From the NCBI GenBank assembly GCA_938021445.1, contig CALIGR010000173.1, positions 1 to 12,227 of the forward strand: a DNA stretch of 12,227 nucleotides, read 5' to 3'. Source of the stretch: an uncultured Candidatus Altimarinota bacterium (GTDB taxonomy: Bacteria > Patescibacteriota > Gracilibacteria > UBA4473). Of this stretch, positions 8,304 through 12,227 are shown in pieces; the stretch's first letter is position 1; each line of letters opens with the position of its first letter. A model generated the notes under the pieces. The model was given only the letters and a program-made list of their open reading frames with translations. It was not told where the DNA came from and ran no database searches. A program made the translations under genes and the position numbers.

Positions 8304-8312
8304 ATTATACCA
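8304..8312 (-). promoter_or_regulatory. Extended -10 promoter (TGGTATAAT) of the 279-residue gene
   Basis: The minus strand reads TGGTATAAT followed by six bases and then ATG at 8297. A perfect TATAAT with an upstream TGn is the extended -10 form, which tolerates a weak -35 (here TTTTAA at 8327-8332, spacing 17). The predicted transcription start falls at or within a base or two of the ATG, which implies a leaderless mRNA. It sits in the 42-base gap between the large fibre gene and this gene. Confidence 0.6.
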
Positions 8313-8321
8313 CAATTTCAA

Positions 8322-8334
8322 GCTTTTTAAAAGC
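8322..8334. repeat. Short perfect inverted repeat overlapping the -35 region
   Basis: The + strand has GCTTTT-T-AAAAGC, two perfect 6-base arms around one base. It lies just after the stop of the large fibre gene and covers the -35 position of the next gene's promoter. It could be an operator half-site pair. As a hairpin its loop is too small, so a terminator role is unlikely. Chance occurrence in AT-rich DNA cannot be excluded. Confidence 0.3.
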
Positions 8335-8339
8335 AAAGG

Positions 8340-11300
8340 TTAATCCGTTGGAAGAAGATAATCAACAATCGTCGTCGTATAAAAGTAACGAGTCTGTGTA
8401 ACCCCTCCTTGAGGCCTGATGAACTGATCAAGCCAGCCATCTTCCGGCGTGGTGTAATCAATCTCATATTCTCGCTTATGAATATCATTTGTCTGTCCAC
8501 CAAAAGCCACCTGTCCTGCGATTGTGGGATTCATCCATAAATCCTGAAGGATCAATTCAGAGTCATCTTCATTATTGTTATCTAGCCCCGCCTCCCAGCG
8601 GCTCACATTATCCGGATATCGAAAATCCCAACGAAACTCTAAATCATCCACCTGATTACTATTCGTTCTCCCAACCGCCGTTATTTTTTTTATCTTTGTT
8701 CCTTTTGGAAGCCAAACACCTTGGCTCGCCCACGAGCTATTTGGGACCGCATTCGTTCCGGCATTCCCATTCCACTGGAAATAAGTTTCCCCATACACCG
8801 TGCTTCCCGCAAAAACCCAACGCTCGTCAGTGTTTAAATAAGCTCTACCGGAAAATTGCGCCTGCTCAACGTCCGTATACCAATTGGTCCCATTGCAAGT
8901 ATACACCCGTTTTTCTAAAGAGTTAAAGTAAGTTCTCCCAGCCGAAGCGACATCACAAAGCGGCTCTATTGAAAGATTTTCTAAACGGGCTTCTTTTAGC
9001 TCACTTAGCCCAAGATTTAGGTCATCGCTTAATACAAACTCAAGATTTGTGCTATCCCAAGTAAGCCGTTCATCTAGGGCTGTGCCAAACACCAATGAGA
9101 CATCTCCACCTGTATCATCTTGATCTATAGTAAAACTATCACTATCCGTACCAGCATTTCCCGCTTCTGGGGTCAAATGAGGAAGTAAAGCCGACACCGG
9201 CATTTCATCTCCATTTATCTCTTCGAAACGAGGGCCCCAAAAGTACTGCCTGTTCCCCGTATCAGTGTTATAAAACAAATAACTACGGTGCGTCTGAGTG
9301 GTCGCTGTCGGAGCATTTCTAAAGTCCGTAGTGTTAATTACTTTTTCACCCGTTTCTCCATCATAGATACCGCCTGAGCTGGCAGTAACCGTATCACCAC
9401 TGCCATGAATGTACCCGACAATTAAGTACCATTTCTCTAACTCTGGTAAATCACCCACCCAGAAATAAGGGTTATTATTAACCGTTCCGTCTAAGTTGAG
9501 TGTCAAAGCTCCAAGCCCAGCCCCTAAGTAAGTGCTCCCATCTGTACTTCCAGTCTTTTTAACCCATACCATAGATCTATACGCCTTCGTATGGTCTATT
9601 GGGATATTTGGGTGATTCCAGCCACCATCCGGTCCTGACGTTGGATCCGGAACCGCTTTCCATAAAATCCCTCGATCCCCATATGGAGTATCGCCCCACT
9701 CTCGAATATTCTCTGCAGCGTCACCATTAGCAGCAAAACCACCGACAGTACCCGTTCCTAAATCCCAACTACTATTTTTTAATAAATTTTTAGAATCTGA
9801 TTTTGGCTGCCACTGAGCCGTCCCATCCGTGTCCGTAGCCGTTAGAACATACCCCGGCTGAACGTTATTCCCTGTATTTGCGTCAAAGCTTAAGACATTA
9901 TTAATTCCATCTGGAGTAATTTTAAAAGCCCCCGATGAATCAAACTGAGCTCGAATAGTATCATTCGTTCCAAATACCAGTGGAGTCGCACTTCCCGTTC
10001 CAATGACTAACCCTTCATGAGTTCCAGCCGTTGTACCTTCTCGAGCGATAATCTCATTCCAACCTCCCAGCGTTAGTCCCCAACGAGAAAGCGTTCTATT
10101 TTCACCGTGAGAGTTCATCCACAGACGATTGTCCGGAGTCGCACTTTCAAACCCAGAGTACCCTTGTGTAGAATTTGTAGTATCTAACGTCTCGATATGT
10201 ACGACCGCTCTCTCTATTTGAGACAGCACATCAATCATTCGACTATCACCCGGCACCGTTCCAATCCCTATGTTTCCATTTTCAAATAAAAAATCCTCAC
10301 TTCCGGTGTTAATCAAAAATCGAGTTCCATTATCTTGATTATCAATATCCCCTATCCCGACATTTTGAGATTCTGCTCCACCTACAAAACTGTTATCTAA
10401 TCCCGTTGCTAAAATTCGGCCACCGCCGTCATTAAGCTCAAAAGTTCCATCACTTAAAATTTCAAAACGATCTATGCCGGCACTTCTCATAAAAATATCA
10501 TCATTATCCGAAGTCCGCTCGACTTCAATCGTTGTGTCACCGTCCGCATCTTGAAGTAAGGTTGAAGAGGACGATCCCCCGCTTCCTATACTACTCCAAA
10601 CAGCGGCCCCAGAAGTGTCATCAACCGAAACAAAACTAGCATCCGTGGTGGTGTTAATCCAAATAGTTCCCACTTCATAACCAGTATCAACATCATCCCC
10701 CGCGGTCGGATCTGAAGTAGAGCGGTGGCTTAAGACTCCAAATTTTGTGTCAGTAGATCCGAGCGCGAACTGATTTGCGACATTATCAAAGCGATTATTA
10801 TCCATCTTATTCTCTGCCGAGGCTGTGTTGGAAATATTCACCCCAGTGTCCCAGTTGTTGGTTCCTCCTGAAATCACGTTTTGAGAAATCGAATTTTTAT
10901 CAAAATTTCCACGAGCCAAAATAGCGGTGGTTGTAACATTAGAAGCGCCAAGCATTGAATTTTGCTCAAACAAGTTCCCCGTGACCGTCGTCCCCGCATT
11001 AGAACCTATCTGAAAACCAGTCCCAAAACCAACCCCTCCACTTCCCGTCCCATCAATAACATTCCCGGTAAAAATTGAATCTTTTGTCGTTGGATCAGCT
11101 CCGATGTTGAACGATTCAACTCCAATCGCGATGGATCCAGTAGATAAAGATCCACTCACGATATTATTGGTCATATTAGTCCGATTGATCCGTCCCATAT
11201 AGATCCCATAAGCACCGCCACCACCACCTCCCATTCGAGTGAATCGATTATTAAATAAAGAACTATCGGTCACGTGTACAAAAACCGCTGCCGTCTCTCC

Positions 11301-12227
11301 AACAAAGTCCACCGAGCTACTCTCAACTAGCGCATTTTGCACTCCATTGCCATTTCCAAATAACCCGCCTGTGGCTCCTTCTCCACTGACATGAATTCCA
11401 TCAGTAAACCACCGTCCAGTATCTCCACCCACCTTACTGTTTTGTATGATAGGACGTACTAATGGGGTCGTTGCACCATCCATGAGTAAAATCCCGATCT
11501 TAGCCGTTCCACCTGAACCAGAAGTTCCGGCCGTCTTCTCTACACTTATACTATCAAGCCGAATATCTGTTCCTCCTGCAGCCCTGATCCCATGTATATC
11601 AGTCCCATTCACCTCAAGACGAAAGTTTGAAAGATTCACATTACTGACCGGAGCCGTCCCATTTACCGCTCCAAGTTGAATCGCCCCAGTTTCGGCTGTA
11701 ACTCCAACAAAACCAGAAGCTTCAATAATCGAAGAGTCTCCATATCCCTGAAGTGTTAGGCTATCAGTCGTGATCAACAACGGGCTATCAATGGTATGAA
11801 TTCCTGACAGCAACGTAATTACGCCCCCACTTGAGACTGAATCAACCGCTTCTTGAAGATTCATCCCTGGATAAACAAAAATCGTATCGGCTGGAGTTGT
11901 TGTTATAGTTCCCGTTGTTACAACATTTGTAGCACCGGCAATTTCGACATCCCAATCTACAATATCCAGCGCTCCATCTCCTCCTTGGGAGGCAAAATTA
12001 AACTCAGAAACCGCATTAAGCCCAGAGGTTGCAATAGAAGAAACCAAACTCGCCATACCCGAGCTAGCCGACAAACTTTCGAAACGAGCGATCAAGGTTG
12101 GAGCGGTCCCCGCGGTACTCCCAACTAATGTTTTTCCCGGAGCTGTGGTTACATTAACCCATTCCAGCACGAGAGAGCTGGTTGTAGAAGCATCATACTT
12201 TATATCAAGCGCTCTAGCAGCGGCAAG
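8340..12227 (-). CDS. Large fibre-like protein with parallel beta-helix and tail-fibre modules (5' end outside window)
   Basis: At least 1295 codons are visible; the frame is still open at the right edge, so the N-terminus is missing. In window coordinates, reading leftward: beta-rich Ser/Thr/Ala segment (12227-11880); right-handed parallel beta-helix (about 11873-10745), opening with NLQEAVDSVSSGGVITLLSG, typical of the pectate-lyase-3/NosD-like superfamily, with Asn-rich turns such as NNRF, NNIVSG, GNVIDG and GNLFEQN; a 'GTIWINTTTDASFVSV' tail-fibre motif (near 10670); a DADGDTTIEVE module (about 10556-10431); a GNIGIGTVPG stalk unit (about 10280-10224); a Trp-rich, possibly carbohydrate-binding jelly roll (about 9790-9175, WNHPNIPIDHTKAYRSMVWV); an EAG module (about 9175-9030); a two-cysteine module (about 8978-8871, YFN...YTCNGTNW); and an unrecognised C-terminal beta domain. 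Known: such beta-helices and jelly rolls are common in fibres that bind or cleave glycans. No catalytic residues can be assigned. Inferred role: a surface or secreted adhesin. The first usable in-window start, GTG at 12170, is not the true start. Confidence 0.85.
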   Translation of the reverse strand, partial: LAAARALDIKYDASTTSSLVLEWVNVTTAPGKTLVGSTAGTAPTLIARFESLSASSGMASLVSSIATSGLNAVSEFNFASQGGDGALDIVDWDVEIAGATNVVTTGTITTTPADTIFVYPGMNLQEAVDSVSSGGVITLLSGIHTIDSPLLITTDSLTLQGYGDSSIIEASGFVGVTAETGAIQLGAVNGTAPVSNVNLSNFRLEVNGTDIHGIRAAGGTDIRLDSISVEKTAGTSGSGGTAKIGILLMDGATTPLVRPIIQNSKVGGDTGRWFTDGIHVSGEGATGGLFGNGNGVQNALVESSSVDFVGETAAVFVHVTDSSLFNNRFTRMGGGGGGAYGIYMGRINRTNMTNNIVSGSLSTGSIAIGVESFNIGADPTTKDSIFTGNVIDGTGSGGVGFGTGFQIGSNAGTTVTGNLFEQNSMLGASNVTTTAILARGNFDKNSISQNVISGGTNNWDTGVNISNTASAENKMDNNRFDNVANQFALGSTDTKFGVLSHRSTSDPTAGDDVDTGYEVGTIWINTTTDASFVSVDDTSGAAVWSSIGSGGSSSSTLLQDADGDTTIEVERTSDNDDIFMRSAGIDRFEILSDGTFELNDGGGRILATGLDNSFVGGAESQNVGIGDIDNQDNGTRFLINTGSEDFLFENGNIGIGTVPGDSRMIDVLSQIERAVVHIETLDTTNSTQGYSGFESATPDNRLWMNSHGENRTLSRWGLTLGGWNEIIAREGTTAGTHEGLVIGTGSATPLVFGTNDTIRAQFDSSGAFKITPDGINNVLSFDANTGNNVQPGYVLTATDTDGTAQWQPKSDSKNLLKNSSWDLGTGTVGGFAANGDAAENIREWGDTPYGDRGILWKAVPDPTSGPDGGWNHPNIPIDHTKAYRSMVWVKKTGSTDGSTYLGAGLGALTLNLDGTVNNNPYFWVGDLPELEKWYLIVGYIHGSGDTVTASSGGIYDGETGEKVINTTDFRNAPTATTQTHRSYLFYNTDTGNRQYFWGPRFEEINGDEMPVSALLPHLTPEAGNAGTDSDSFTIDQDDTGGDVSLVFGTALDERLTWDSTNLEFVLSDDLNLGLSELKEARLENLSIEPLCDVASAGRTYFNSLEKRVYTCNGTNWYTDVEQAQFSGRAYLNTDERWVFAGSTVYGETYFQWNGNAGTNAVPNSSWASQGVWLPKGTKIKKITAVGRTNSNQVDDLEFRWDFRYPDNVSRWEAGLDNNNEDDSELILQDLWMNPTIAGQVAFGGQTNDIHKREYEIDYTTPEDGWLDQFIRPQGGVTQTRYFYTTTIVDYLLPTD

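Noticed and set aside
8298-8336. TTG start at 8336 for the 279-residue secreted protein
   Set aside because: It would translate through the TATAAT promoter and add 13 residues that damage an otherwise clean signal peptide; ATG 8297 fits better.
8489-8926. 145-residue + strand frame opposite the large fibre gene
   Set aside because: It is antisense to a well-supported coding frame, with a Pro/His/Ser-rich composition typical of a shadow and no recognisable domain or start signal.
10745-11873. Calling the beta-helix a pectate lyase or other named glycan enzyme
   Set aside because: Only the fold pattern is visible; no catalytic residue set can be identified by eye.
4390-12227. Prophage tail region
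   Set aside because: No capsid, portal, terminase, baseplate, lysis or integrase gene is present, and two of the proteins have Sec signal peptides, which phage tail fibres lack.

Overview
The window holds two blocks of genes that converge. From the left, a two-gene operon runs rightward (about 48-4393). From the right, three secreted or surface-exposed modular proteins are transcribed leftward (4390 to the right edge). The host is a bacterium with the standard genetic code: all long frames are free of internal TGA, and the first gene stops on TGA. No convincing Shine-Dalgarno sequence precedes any start. The modular secreted proteins and the 7TM-type sensor kinase resemble what I recall from candidate-phylum bacteria (Patescibacteria/CPR and similar metagenomic lineages). 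This placement is a recollection-based inference; nothing in the window fixes the phylum.

Left block. The first gene (733 codons) encodes a multidomain protein. Its C-terminal third is a class I SAM-dependent methyltransferase. Its middle contains a FabZ-like 'hotdog' dehydratase motif (GHFEG...VP) and, before it, a second stretch that looks like a degenerate copy. The order double hotdog then methyltransferase resembles the DH-cMT order inside reducing polyketide synthases, but no KS, AT or ACP is present. Its stop overlaps the start of the second gene (ATGA), which encodes a membrane sensor histidine kinase with about eight hydrophobic segments, a GAF-like region, a coiled coil, and complete HisKA and HATPase cores. 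No response regulator is in view.

Right block. Transcribed leftward are: (1) a very large fibre-like protein, cut by the window edge, with a parallel beta-helix, tail-fibre motifs, a possible jelly-roll domain and a C-terminal beta-rich domain; (2) a 279-residue secreted protein ending in a C1q/TNF-like domain; (3) a 995-residue secreted fibre protein with repeated 'NVGIG' stalk units and about a dozen YG-type repeats. All three share an 'EAG...DTFT.DFGD' module and a two-cysteine 'YFN...YxCNGxxW' type module, so they look like products of one module-shuffling family. The second and third genes each have a good -10 element just upstream; the 279-residue gene appears to be leaderless. The third gene and the kinase gene overlap tail-to-tail at a TTAA.

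No RNA genes, CRISPR arrays, insertion sequences or integrases were seen. Intergenic space is minimal; no stretch above 300 bases lacks a gene.
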